Shown piece after piece: positions 1-6,470 of a DNA stretch of 14,253 nt (position 1 is its first letter; every line of letters begins with the position of its first letter). The notes below the pieces were generated by a model. That model did no database searches and was not told the origin of the DNA. It saw nothing but the letters and a program-made list of their open reading frames with translations. Origin of the DNA: Actinomycetota bacterium (lineage in GTDB: Bacteria > Actinomycetota > Humimicrobiia > Humimicrobiales > Humimicrobiaceae). The DNA lies in contig PMCC01000034.1 of assembly GCA_003155275.1 (NCBI GenBank), positions 1 to 14,253 of the forward strand, read 5' to 3'. Position numbers and translations under genes: made by a program.

Positions 1-77
1 TCGTCTTTGGATATTTCAACAATTCGCTCCAGTGTTTTCTTTTCTTCGATTTTTTTATTTACGTCCTCAATTTCCAA
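1..77 (-). CDS. 5' end of an unidentified protein, runs off the left edge
   Basis: Only the first 25 codons are visible on the minus strand, starting at a TTG (77-75) and open to the window edge. An AGGGTG Shine-Dalgarno-like sequence (complement of 84-89) sits 8 nt upstream of this TTG. A GTG in the same frame at 86-84 is possible but has only a weak upstream SD. The visible peptide is charged and helical, with a KKIEEKK stretch and then LERIVEIS. I do not recognise a family from so little. The gene is divergent from the kinase gene. Confidence 0.55.
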   Translation of the reverse strand, partial: MEIEDVNKKIEEKKTLERIVEISKD

Positions 78-86
78 AAAAATCAC

Positions 87-444
87 CCTGCTTTTTGTTG
101 TTTATGACTGTGACCAGGATTTAACCAGAGAATTCAAGCACAACAATAGCTGCAATGCTATTATATAAAAATTTCTTATATACTATTTTACTATTTTGTT
201 ATTGTTTTCTTTTTAATTGTAATATAAAAAAATAATATGTACAAATATTTTTAATGACACTTTATTTTGCTCAATTATACTGCTACCCTTACCTCAATTA
301 ATAATAAAGATTTTTTAAAAATACTGTAAAAAAAACTAATTTATTACTTTCCTGACTCAGTGAGAATTACCCTTAAAGTTTTTTTAAAATTGCTTTATAA
401 TCAATGTCCTTACTTAAATTCTATAACTGTATTTTTTAAAAACT
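87..444. other. Divergent AT-rich intergenic region
   Basis: This 358-bp gap separates two divergent genes and contains no convincing ORF. It holds a plus-strand promoter candidate (373-401). For the minus-strand gene there is a TATAAT box at 165-160 with no good -35. A perfect hairpin with 6-bp arms AATAGC/GCTATT (145-150, 157-162) and a 6-nt loop lies next to that box and would fall in the leader of the minus-strand gene. A 9-bp palindrome CTGACTCAG is at 352-360. Short direct repeats ACTATTTT (182-189, 191-198) and CTCAATTA (270-277, 293-300) are also present. None has an assignable function. Confidence 0.5.
373..401 (+). promoter_or_regulatory. Candidate promoter of the adenosine kinase-MTAP unit
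   Basis: A perfect -10 hexamer TATAAT is at 396-401. The -35 at 373-378 (TTAAAG, 17-bp spacer) is poor. Transcription would start near 408, about 37 nt before the kinase ATG. The leader has no recognisable Shine-Dalgarno sequence. Confidence 0.45.
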
Positions 445-1467
445 ATGAACAATAAAAAAATTGATATCACAGGAATTAACAAAAAAATTGGTGTAACAGG
501 AATTGGAAACGCAATCGTTGATGTGATTGCCAATGTCGATGATGATTTTTTGGAAATGCACTCCATGGATAAGGGCACAATGCGGCTTATTGAAGAGCAT
601 GATGTTTTAAAGTTAAAATCAGGAATTAATGCAGTCCGGGTCATTTCAGGGGGATCTGCCGCAAATACAATTGCCGGCTTATCGGTCCTGGGCAATAAAA
701 CAGCTTTTATCGGCAAGATTAAAGATGACGATTTTGGGAATGCATTTGAACAGGAACTTAAAAAACTGGGGGTATTTTTTAATACAGCAAAGGCTGGTGA
801 TGCTGATGCGCCTTCCACTGCAAGCTGTATCGTTCTTACAACTCCGGATGCACAGCGAACGATGTGTACATGTCTTGGGATTGCAGGTAGTATTGTCCCT
901 GAAGATATAGATGAAAACATTATAGCAGAGTCTAAAATGCTTTATATTGAAGGCTATCTATGGGACAAAGACAGTGCAAAGTCAGCAATAAGAAAAGCCA
1001 TTGACGTGGCAAAAGAGAGTTCAACAGTTATTGCTATGAGTTTATCTGATAAGTTTTGTGTTGACAGGCATCGGGATGAGTTTTTTGGCATTATAAAAGA
1101 AGACGCCGGTTTAGTTTTTGCTAATGAGGTTGAAATAATGAGCCTTATTGAAACGGAGAGTTTTGAAGAAGCTGTTGAGCATTGCAAAAAACTTCCTTGT
1201 ATTTTTGCAGTAACAAGGGGAGAGAAAGGCTCCTGCATTATATTTAAGGGTGAAATTATCTACGTCAATGCTGTAAGCACAGGTGTAATAGACAGCACTG
1301 GTGCAGGCGATATGTATGCCGCCGGTTTTATAAACGGCTGGCTTCTTGGTAAGGACCTGCATGCCTGCGGAAGGATGGGAAGTGTGTTGGCCGCAGAAAT
1401 AATCAGCCATTATGGCGCAAGACCGGAGAAATCATTGCTGGAGCTTCTGGCACAGGAAGGGTTATAA
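445..1467 (+). CDS. PfkB-family carbohydrate/nucleoside kinase, probable adenosine kinase
   Basis: A 340-residue member of the PfkB/ribokinase superfamily, probably phosphorylating adenosine to AMP with ATP in the cytoplasm. Seen directly: the N-terminal GIGNAIVDV strand (about 19-27), the substrate-side SGGSAANT motif (68-75), PDAQRTM (134-140), and the signature DSTGAGDMYAAGF (283-295) with the catalytic Asp289 and its anion hole. The stretches DKGTM, YIEGYLWD, SLSDKFCVDRHR and ISHYGARP match my memory of adenosine kinases annotated in Alphaproteobacteria and relatives, which makes adenosine more likely than sugar. The ATG at 445 has no Shine-Dalgarno. The first ~18 residues contain a 27-bp tandem duplication, so the start could be shifted. 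An MTAP gene follows 40 bp downstream, which supports purine salvage. Other PfkB substrates (ribose, fructose, inosine/guanosine) cannot be excluded. Confidence 0.85.
   Translation: MNNKKIDITGINKKIGVTGIGNAIVDVIANVDDDFLEMHSMDKGTMRLIEEHDVLKLKSGINAVRVISGGSAANTIAGLSVLGNKTAFIGKIKDDDFGNAFEQELKKLGVFFNTAKAGDADAPSTASCIVLTTPDAQRTMCTCLGIAGSIVPEDIDENIIAESKMLYIEGYLWDKDSAKSAIRKAIDVAKESSTVIAMSLSDKFCVDRHRDEFFGIIKEDAGLVFANEVEIMSLIETESFEEAVEHCKKLPCIFAVTRGEKGSCIIFKGEIIYVNAVSTGVIDSTGAGDMYAAGFINGWLLGKDLHACGRMGSVLAAEIISHYGARPEKSLLELLAQEGL
454..507 (+). repeat. 27-bp tandem duplication inside the kinase 5' end
   Basis: Two adjacent 27-bp units (454-480, 481-507) differ at only a few positions; both begin with seven A and AATTG and share ACAGGAATT. 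They encode KKIDITGIN and KKIGVTGIG in frame, so one unit looks like an extra copy of the first beta-strand. The reading frame is preserved. Confidence 0.8.
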
Positions 1468-1507
1468 TTAAAAAAATAGTTGTTTTATTATAAGAAAGAG
1501 GAAAAAA

Positions 1508-2317
1508 ATGGCAGCAAAGTCGCAGGCAGATGTTGGGGTTTTTGGAGGTTCAGGATTTTATAGTTTTTTAAAAGTCACGAAAAAGCTGGAAATAAATACC
1601 GAATATGGCAAACCTTCAGATTCCATAGTTATCGGAGAGCTGGAAGGGCTGCGGGTTGCTTTCCTACCAAGGCATGGCAGGGACCACACAATCCCACCTC
1701 ATAAAATTAATTACAGGGCAAATGTTTCAGCAATGAAGCAACTCGGTGTAAAACAGATATTTGCGCCATGTGCGGTTGGAAGCCTTCAACCCCAGATAAT
1801 ACCGGGGAGTTTTGTTGTCTGCGACCAGTTTGTAAACAGGACTAATTGCAGGATTGATACTTTTTATGATGGCCCTCATGTGACGCATATATCGACCGCA
1901 GAACCTTATTGCCCACAGTTAAGAAAAATCACCATAGAATCTGCAACAGACCTGGATATTACGTGCCATCATAGAGGGACAGTAGTAATCATACAAGGCC
2001 CGAGGTTTTCTACAAAATCTGAAAGCAGATGGTATTCCAACCAGGAGTGGGAAGTAATAAATATGACCCAGTATCCTGAAGTCACTCTTGCAAGAGAACT
2101 TGAAATATGTTACGTAAACATCTCTCTTGTGACTGATTATGATGCAGGCCTTGAAGGAAATCCGGAAGTCAGGCCCGTTACAAGCCAGGATGTTATAAAA
2201 ATATTTAAGGACAATAACGAAAAATTAAAAGATCTGTTATTTAAGGCAATACCAAAAGTTGCCCAAAGCAGGGAATGTGTGTGCTCACATGCGCTTGAAG
2301 GCGCTGTAATAAGCTGA
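1508..2317 (+). CDS. mtnP: S-methyl-5'-thioadenosine phosphorylase
   Basis: A 269-residue enzyme of the PNP/MTAP family (trimeric purine phosphorylases). It cleaves methylthioadenosine with phosphate to adenine and methylthioribose-1-phosphate, recycling the by-product of polyamine and related SAM-dependent pathways. Motifs: GGSGFY (13-18), LPRHG (53-57) for phosphate binding, QGPRFST (163-169), MTQYPE (186-191) and TDYD (209-212). In human MTAP the two Asp of the equivalent DYD motif contact the 6-amino base, so Asp210/Asp212 favour adenine nucleosides over the inosine-type MTIP enzymes. Length is normal. The start is supported by AGAGG 6 nt upstream of the ATG. It lies 40 bp after the adenosine kinase gene, and a terminator overlaps its stop codon, so the two form one unit. 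Confidence 0.92.
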   Translation: MAAKSQADVGVFGGSGFYSFLKVTKKLEINTEYGKPSDSIVIGELEGLRVAFLPRHGRDHTIPPHKINYRANVSAMKQLGVKQIFAPCAVGSLQPQIIPGSFVVCDQFVNRTNCRIDTFYDGPHVTHISTAEPYCPQLRKITIESATDLDITCHHRGTVVIIQGPRFSTKSESRWYSNQEWEVINMTQYPEVTLARELEICYVNISLVTDYDAGLEGNPEVRPVTSQDVIKIFKDNNEKLKDLLFKAIPKVAQSRECVCSHALEGAVIS

Positions 2318-2332
2318 GTGCTTATTATTTTT
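2307..2332 (+). terminator. Rho-independent terminator overlapping the mtnP stop codon
   Basis: A perfect 8-bp stem (2307-2314 with 2320-2327, arms TAATAAGC/GCTTATTA) encloses the 5-nt loop TGAGT and is followed by five T (2328-2332). The TGA stop of mtnP is in the loop, so the last three codons form most of the left arm. The stem is AT-rich, hence only moderately stable. Confidence 0.7.
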
Positions 2333-2513
2333 AGGCTTTTATCAGCAGCATTAAAACATAATTTATCATATGGAGGCAGGTTTGGGTTCTAAATGTTTTT
2401 ATATTTTATAAATTGATTAAAAAATATTCAAACTTGCAAATAACCTCGAAATTTAAAAAGAAAACTTAAAGAAGAAAAAAAGAAAGATTATTAATAATGG
2501 AGGTTAAAAAAGA

Positions 2514-3404
2514 ATGATTCTTATAGGGGATGTTGAGTTAGCTGGAATTAAAAAAATAAAAAGCGGAAAAGTAAGGGAAATTTTTTCTTTTGAAGATATG
2601 CTTTTAATAGTGACAACTGACAGGATATCAGCATTTGATTATATATTACCTTCCCTGATACCTTATAAAGGCGTTGTGCTTAACAGTATTTCAAATTTCT
2701 GGTTTGATTATTTAAAAGATGTAATAAGAAATCATATTATCGAAACTGATGCAGACAAGTTTCCAGAAAATATAAAAAAATATAGCTCTATGCTTAAAGG
2801 GCGCAGCGCCATAGTCAGGAATGCCCAGATTATTCCGGTCGAATGTGTTGTCAGGGGATATATTACAGGTTCAGGATGGGAAGAATATAAAAAAACGGGC
2901 GGAATTGGAGATATTAGGCTGCCAGGGAACTTAAAAATGTGCGATAGACTGCCGGAGCCGGTTTTTACTCCTACGACAAAAGAAGACGTGGGCCACGATA
3001 TACTTATCACTGAAAGACAGGCAAAAAATGTTTTTGGCGCATCCGTAATTGAGTTTCTAAAAGAAAAAAGCCTTAAGCTATACATCAAAGCTTCAGAATA
3101 CGCGCTTAAAAAAGGAATAATAATAGCTGACACAAAATTTGAATTCGGCTCCATCAGTGATGAAATAATTCTAGTTGATGAGATTTTAACACCGGATTCG
3201 TCAAGATTTTGGCCCCTTGAAGATTATGAACCCGGAAAGCAGCAGCCAAGCTTTGACAAGCAATACGTAAGAGATTATCTTTTAAGCACAGATTGGGATA
3301 GAAACTCCGTTCCTCCCGAATTGCCGGAAGATGTTATTGCCAAGACCACAGAGAGATATATTTCAGCCTATGAAAAGCTGACAGATAAAAAATTTGCAAT
3401 GTAA
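2514..3404 (+). CDS. purC: Phosphoribosylaminoimidazole-succinocarboxamide synthase (SAICAR synthase)
   Basis: A 296-residue PurC of the longer (~300-residue) type; it condenses CAIR with aspartate using ATP in de novo purine synthesis. Seen motifs: the nucleotide-binding SGKVREIF (17-24), TTDRISAFDY (34-43), the ribonucleotide/aspartate region VECVVRGYITGSGWEEY (109-125), FTPTTKEDVGHD (151-162), ADTKFEFG (205-212) and VDEILTPDSSRFW (221-233). The ATG at 2514 has a GGAGG 10 nt upstream. An upstream ATG at 2498 is out of frame and ends after six codons with a TGA that overlaps this start; I regard it as chance. The 196-bp gap before it has no purine-riboswitch core that I can see. comB follows after 22 bp, so the two are probably cotranscribed. 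Confidence 0.95.
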   Translation: MILIGDVELAGIKKIKSGKVREIFSFEDMLLIVTTDRISAFDYILPSLIPYKGVVLNSISNFWFDYLKDVIRNHIIETDADKFPENIKKYSSMLKGRSAIVRNAQIIPVECVVRGYITGSGWEEYKKTGGIGDIRLPGNLKMCDRLPEPVFTPTTKEDVGHDILITERQAKNVFGASVIEFLKEKSLKLYIKASEYALKKGIIIADTKFEFGSISDEIILVDEILTPDSSRFWPLEDYEPGKQQPSFDKQYVRDYLLSTDWDRNSVPPELPEDVIAKTTERYISAYEKLTDKKFAM

Positions 3405-3426
3405 TAATTAAGGCCGGAGAGATCAA

Positions 3427-4368
3427 TTGAAAGTAAATGTCCTTTTAACAAACAGATTCAGCCCGGATGATTTAGGTGAATTGAAGCTTGGCAATTGCAT
3501 ATGCGCTGTAATAGACACAATAAGGGCCACTTCAACAATTGCTGCAATGCTTGGATGCGGTGGAGAAAGCGTTATTATTGCAGCAGACAAAAAACAGGCT
3601 TTTGAATTAAAAGCACTTTTTAAGGACCATCTTCTCTGCGGAGAAGTGGGCGGATTGGCCCCGAAAGGTTTTGATTGCGGCAATTCCCCGGTAGAGATAT
3701 CAAATCTTGGCATAAAAGGGAAAAACTTTATTTTAATGACCACCAATGGTACACAGTCAATTTTTAAAGTATCTGGATGCGCTGAAGTTTTTGCCTTGTC
3801 GATACTAAATATAAACCATGTCCTGGATTGTATGATTGAAAGCGCTCTGGAAAAAAACTGCGATATTTTGCTGCTTTGCTCTGGAGAAAAAGGTAAAATC
3901 GCTTATGATGATGCTTATACTGCCGGACTTGCAGTAAAATATTTGCTTACACGCCCCTTTGTATTTGAATTCAGTGACAGCGCAAAAATAGTAATGAGCG
4001 CTTCCCTCAGTGAAATCAGCATACCCGATGCTTTGGAAAAATCAACCAGCGCAAGATCTTTAAAGGCCGCAAGCCCTGTGAGTGCAGGTGAGGATATTGC
4101 CTACGTCAGCTTTCCAAACAGGTTTAATGTCGCCCCGGTTGTTTCAAAAGAAAGAATCAAATCATTGCCGGCTTTGAAAACCTGCCAGAAAAACAGTGAG
4201 CAAAATGTTAAGCTTGCCACAGGAATAACCCGTGACAAGATTTATATGGAGATAACACAACAGACACTTTTTAACTGCGGAACTGGCAAAAAAAAAGCGC
4301 CTGCCGATAAAACATTTTTATTCGTTTTAAGGGACAAAAAAAACAATAGGACGAGTAATAAATCTTAA
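3427..4368 (+). CDS. comB: ComB-like 2-phosphosulfolactate phosphatase family protein with extended C-terminus
   Basis: ComB hydrolyses 2-phosphosulfolactate to sulfolactate, a coenzyme M step in methanogens; bacterial homologues are common and often of unknown role. Family features: AVIDTIRATSTI (27-38, Asp30 and Arg33), CGEVGGL (71-77), FDCGNSP (82-88), MTTNGTQS (104-111), CSGEKGK (151-157), and the DIAYVSFPNRFNVAPVV end of the domain (223-239). Homologues usually stop near here (about 240 residues). This protein continues for about 70 Lys/Asn/Thr-rich residues to 313, encoded by DNA with A9 (4288-4296) and A8 runs. The TTG start at 3427 is chosen from the family N-terminus and a GGAGAG about 7 nt upstream. 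No other coenzyme M or sulfolactate gene is in the window, so the substrate here is uncertain. It is probably cotranscribed with purC. Confidence 0.85.
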   Translation: MKVNVLLTNRFSPDDLGELKLGNCICAVIDTIRATSTIAAMLGCGGESVIIAADKKQAFELKALFKDHLLCGEVGGLAPKGFDCGNSPVEISNLGIKGKNFILMTTNGTQSIFKVSGCAEVFALSILNINHVLDCMIESALEKNCDILLLCSGEKGKIAYDDAYTAGLAVKYLLTRPFVFEFSDSAKIVMSASLSEISIPDALEKSTSARSLKAASPVSAGEDIAYVSFPNRFNVAPVVSKERIKSLPALKTCQKNSEQNVKLATGITRDKIYMEITQQTLFNCGTGKKKAPADKTFLFVLRDKKNNRTSNKS

Positions 4369-4451
4369 ATAACCGGTGCAGGGGAAAAGCCAAAACTCTG
4401 CATGCATAAAAATCAGAATTTCGTATGTATCATATTATTTGTCGCAGTATG

Positions 4452-4522
4452 CTTAAAACTCAACAATTGCAAAACCTAAAGCTACATTATCCTGCTTAAG
4501 AACAATAACTTAAAACTCAACA
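4452..4522 (+). repeat. Exact 14-bp direct repeat in a convergent gap
   Basis: CTTAAAACTCAACA occurs at 4452-4465 and again at 4509-4522, a 57-bp spacing. A shorter AAAACTC also occurs at 4392-4398. The gap lies between the convergent comB and lipoprotein genes (4369-4542) and contains no ORF that I trust. No function can be assigned. Confidence 0.5.
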
Positions 4523-4532
4523 GTTTACTGTT
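4510..4532 (-). terminator. Weak candidate terminator of the lipoprotein gene
   Basis: On the minus strand, about 10 nt past the stop codon, AACAGT-AA-ACTGTT (4532-4519) forms a 6-bp inverted repeat with a very small loop. It is followed by GAGTTTTAAG, a short T-rich stretch. The loop is too tight for a good hairpin, so this is only a candidate. Confidence 0.3.
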
Positions 4533-4542
4533 TCAGCCGGTA

Positions 4543-5214
4543 CTATTTTCCGGATTTCACAAAGTCTGCTAACCCCTCAATCATGGTGATACCCTTGGAT
4601 GAAAACCAGAAATTGCTATTAGGATTTTTATTTCCCTCGAGTACCGGGTCTATCTGTATTACATACTTTCCCGGATTTTTAATATCTTTTACCAGCACAA
4701 GCACACTGACGGTATCGCCCGGATTTACAACTTTTGGCAGCATGGTCCGCGCCGTCTTGTCATAATCAGTAAAATCAACATCCTGGCCATAATAATGATA
4801 ACCAAGCCTGACGACTCCGTTGGCCCCTTCGGAGGTCCATGCGAAGTCACTTGTGTTTGTAATCTCTATTTTTATAAAATTATCCTTATCGGTTAACAAA
4901 ACTGTTGGTATCGCGCCAACCATATCAGCGCCGATTTTAGCATTTGAATAATCAACGGGAATTTTTACTTCTCCCGCTTCAGTAGCCTGAGTTTCCTGGG
5001 AAACACCCTTTCCGCCCGCAGAGTCCTGTCCGCCTTGGCTATCTTGCGAAACATCAATCTTCTCACTTGCCGGTGTAAGAAGGGAAGAACAGCCTGTAGC
5101 TAGAAAAAGCAGGGAAAGAATAATTAGTATACTGACTGAAATAATGCTGAAATTAGAAATAACCCCTGATCTTTTTATATTCTTAATTGAATGTTTTTTA
5201 ATAGTATTATGCAT
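4543..5214 (-). CDS. Predicted secreted lipoprotein with a beta-sandwich domain
   Basis: A 223-residue protein. Residues 1-22 are basic, 23-39 form a hydrophobic signal segment, and LATGC (38-42) is a lipobox-like site with Cys42 as the lipidation residue; Ala at -3 is acceptable but not the commonest choice. Residues 43-85 are a Ser/Gln/Gly/Glu-rich linker. Residues ~95-212 look like an Ig-like beta-sandwich: IEITNTSDFAW, VRLGYHYYG, RTMLPKVVNPGDTV, PGKYVIQIDPVLEG and NFWFSSKG follow the pattern of accessory domains seen beside glycosyltransferases and surface proteins (established from memory, no search). It probably sits on the outer face of the membrane; the ligand is unknown. AAAGGAG 4 nt before the ATG supports the start. 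It is transcribed alone from a promoter facing the DUF948 gene. Confidence 0.85.
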   Translation of the reverse strand: MHNTIKKHSIKNIKRSGVISNFSIISVSILIILSLLFLATGCSSLLTPASEKIDVSQDSQGGQDSAGGKGVSQETQATEAGEVKIPVDYSNAKIGADMVGAIPTVLLTDKDNFIKIEITNTSDFAWTSEGANGVVRLGYHYYGQDVDFTDYDKTARTMLPKVVNPGDTVSVLVLVKDIKNPGKYVIQIDPVLEGNKNPNSNFWFSSKGITMIEGLADFVKSGK

Positions 5215-5257
5215 TTTTCTCCTTTATAACCTTACAGTTTTTGAAATCATCCTGCAT

Positions 5258-5286
5258 ATTATAGATTAGAATTATTATTTTTTGAA
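5258..5286 (-). promoter_or_regulatory. Promoter of the lipoprotein gene
   Basis: On the minus strand a perfect -10 TATAAT (5263-5258) lies 17 bp from a -35 TTCAAA (5286-5281, 4 of 6 consensus). The predicted start is about 40 nt upstream of the ATG. Its -35 overlaps the -35 of the opposite promoter. Confidence 0.55.
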
Positions 5287-5310
5287 TAATAGAAATAAAA
5301 TTTATATAAT
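5282..5310 (+). promoter_or_regulatory. Promoter of the DUF948 gene
   Basis: TTGAAT (5282-5287) and TATAAT (5305-5310) are separated by exactly 17 bp. The predicted start is near 5317, about 45 nt upstream of the GTG. A second TATAAT at 5343-5348 lies too close to the Shine-Dalgarno to be the likely promoter. Confidence 0.65.
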
Positions 5311-5362
5311 ACCTAATAGCAGATCACATGATTATTAAATTATTATAATTTAAGAGGTAACA

Positions 5363-5758
5363 GTGTCAGCAATAGAAATAACAGGCCTTGTCGCAATAAT
5401 TCTGATGTCGGCTTTTGCCATAGTCGCAATCATAGTAGCGGTTCCACTTTTCAGGCTTATAAACCGGGCAAGGCTTCTTGCGGAAAAATTAAATATAAGC
5501 CTTATACCCATGGTTGAAAAGTTAAATACCACAGTGAGCCATCTTAACAGTGAAATAAGCTCAATCAGCGAATTGACACAAAGTGTAGGTTCGATAGTGG
5601 AACAGCTTGAAAAAATAATAAGGCTTGCAAGAATAATTATTACAAATCCGTTAATTAAGCTTATAAGCGCGGGTGCAGGAGTTGCAAGCAGTGTAAGGAA
5701 AGCTGCAAATCAAAACAAAAAACCTGATTTAAGCGAAGTCCAAAAACAAGCAGAATGA
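5363..5758 (+). CDS. DUF948 family membrane-anchored protein
   Basis: A 131-residue protein: one N-terminal transmembrane helix (about 8-30), then a helical heptad-like region (about 40-92) and a conserved-looking NPLIKLISAGAGVASSVRKA segment (95-114) that I recall from actinobacterial and firmicute DUF948 proteins. The C-terminal ~17 residues are Lys/Gln/Asn-rich. The biochemical role is unknown; the architecture suggests a membrane-tethered coiled coil. The GTG start follows AAGAGGT, 5-6 nt away. A YtxH gene follows after 215 bp; the two families are often neighbours and are sometimes called general-stress-related. An alternative +1 frame near the stop stays open for about 35 more codons (see findings). 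Confidence 0.85.
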   Translation: MSAIEITGLVAIILMSAFAIVAIIVAVPLFRLINRARLLAEKLNISLIPMVEKLNTTVSHLNSEISSISELTQSVGSIVEQLEKIIRLARIIITNPLIKLISAGAGVASSVRKAANQNKKPDLSEVQKQAE

Positions 5759-5800
5759 AAGTAACACAAAGCCAGGGGCAGACGGTGAGGAAAATAATAA

Positions 5801-5942
5801 TTTTAAGGCAAGTAGAAAGCTTAGAGTAATAGTAGCTTTAAGGCAAACGGCAGACTTGTAATAGAAGTCAGTTGAAAGCAAATGGAAAGCTTTGAGTATG
5901 ATAGTAAGTTTGGTCAAATGGCCCGTTCAAAGATAAATAACT
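5801..5942 (+). repeat. Degenerate ~35-bp tandem repeat array between DUF948 and YtxH
   Basis: Units begin at 5801, 5836, 5871 and about 5907 (spacing 35, 35, 36). The shared core reads roughly TTTAAGGCAAA-GG-AAGC-T, then GAGTAATAGTAG in the better copies. The DNA just upstream (5766-5800) matches the second half of the unit weakly. The period is not a multiple of three and every frame has stops, so the array is non-coding. It lies inside the DUF948-YtxH transcript if there is no promoter between them. Confidence 0.6.
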
Positions 5943-5973
5943 TGATATAAATATAGGTCAGGGGGTATAAAAA

Positions 5974-6339
5974 ATGAGTTCTGGAAACATCAGAGACAAT
6001 TTTGGGGGCAGTGTGACAATGGCGCTTTTCGCAGGTATTGCCATAGGCGCTGTAATTGGTATCCTGTTTGCTCCAAAATCAGGTAAAGAAACAAGAAAGG
6101 AAATTGTTGAAAAAGGCGAAAGATTTCTTGAAATGAGTAAAGAAGGGTTTTCCGAAGTAGTGGAAAAAACAAGGGATTTGACTGAAGCAGGCAAGCAGAA
6201 GTTTGAAGAACTTAAAATATCAAGTGAAGAATTATTGGAAAAAGGTAAAAAAAAGGCTGAAAAGACTGTAAAAAAAATCAAACTTATAGTTGATGAAAGC
6301 AAAGCAGCTGCAAAACAAACAGAAGACTTTCTTTCATAA
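5974..6339 (+). CDS. YtxH-domain membrane protein
   Basis: A 121-residue protein with the typical YtxH layout: a glycine-rich transmembrane helix (about 13-33, ALFAGIAIGAVIGILFAP), directly followed by the positively charged SGKETRKE (36-43). A long Lys/Glu-rich amphipathic helix (about 45-118) follows, probably a coiled coil in the cytoplasm or at the membrane surface. Family members are small and of unknown function, often linked to stress or the envelope. The AGGGGGT 7 nt before the ATG is a strong ribosome binding site. It lies downstream of DUF948 and is closed by a terminator. Confidence 0.85.
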   Translation: MSSGNIRDNFGGSVTMALFAGIAIGAVIGILFAPKSGKETRKEIVEKGERFLEMSKEGFSEVVEKTRDLTEAGKQKFEELKISSEELLEKGKKKAEKTVKKIKLIVDESKAAAKQTEDFLS

Positions 6340-6392
6340 TATTTTATAATTTTATTTGAGCAATTTATTGTAACTTTTTATTATTTAATAAT

Positions 6393-6430
6393 AAAAAATA
6401 GGGAATACTTAGAGAGTTTCCTATTTTTTT
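6393..6430 (+). terminator. Strong rho-independent terminator after YtxH
   Basis: A 13-bp stem (6393-6405 with 6417-6429), AAAAAATAGGGAA against TTTCCTATTTTTT with one G-U pair, encloses an 11-nt loop. The right arm ends in a run of seven T (6424-6430). The A-rich left arm makes it potentially bidirectional. It separates the DUF948/YtxH unit from the tldD operon, which starts 40 bp later. Confidence 0.85.
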
Positions 6431-6470
6431 ATTTAATAGAATCAAAACAAATTTACCTAAAAAATATACT

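Noticed and set aside
414..920. Long minus-strand open frame opposite the kinase gene
   Set aside because: It is a shadow of a well-supported PfkB gene, with no ribosome site and no recognisable domain.
2318..2513. Purine riboswitch or strong promoter before purC
   Set aside because: No conserved riboswitch core was found, and the best promoter-like hexamers (TTGGGT with TTTATA) are poor.
2498..2516. Six-codon ORF whose TGA overlaps the purC ATG
   Set aside because: It is too short, its ATG overlaps the purC Shine-Dalgarno itself, and nothing suggests translation.
4376..4415. TGCAG...CTGCA stem downstream of comB as a terminator
   Set aside because: Five base pairs with a long loop and no T-run on the plus strand.
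5756..5830. 24-codon ORF overlapping the DUF948 stop (ATGA)
   Set aside because: It has no separate ribosome site, runs into the repeat array and resembles no known protein.
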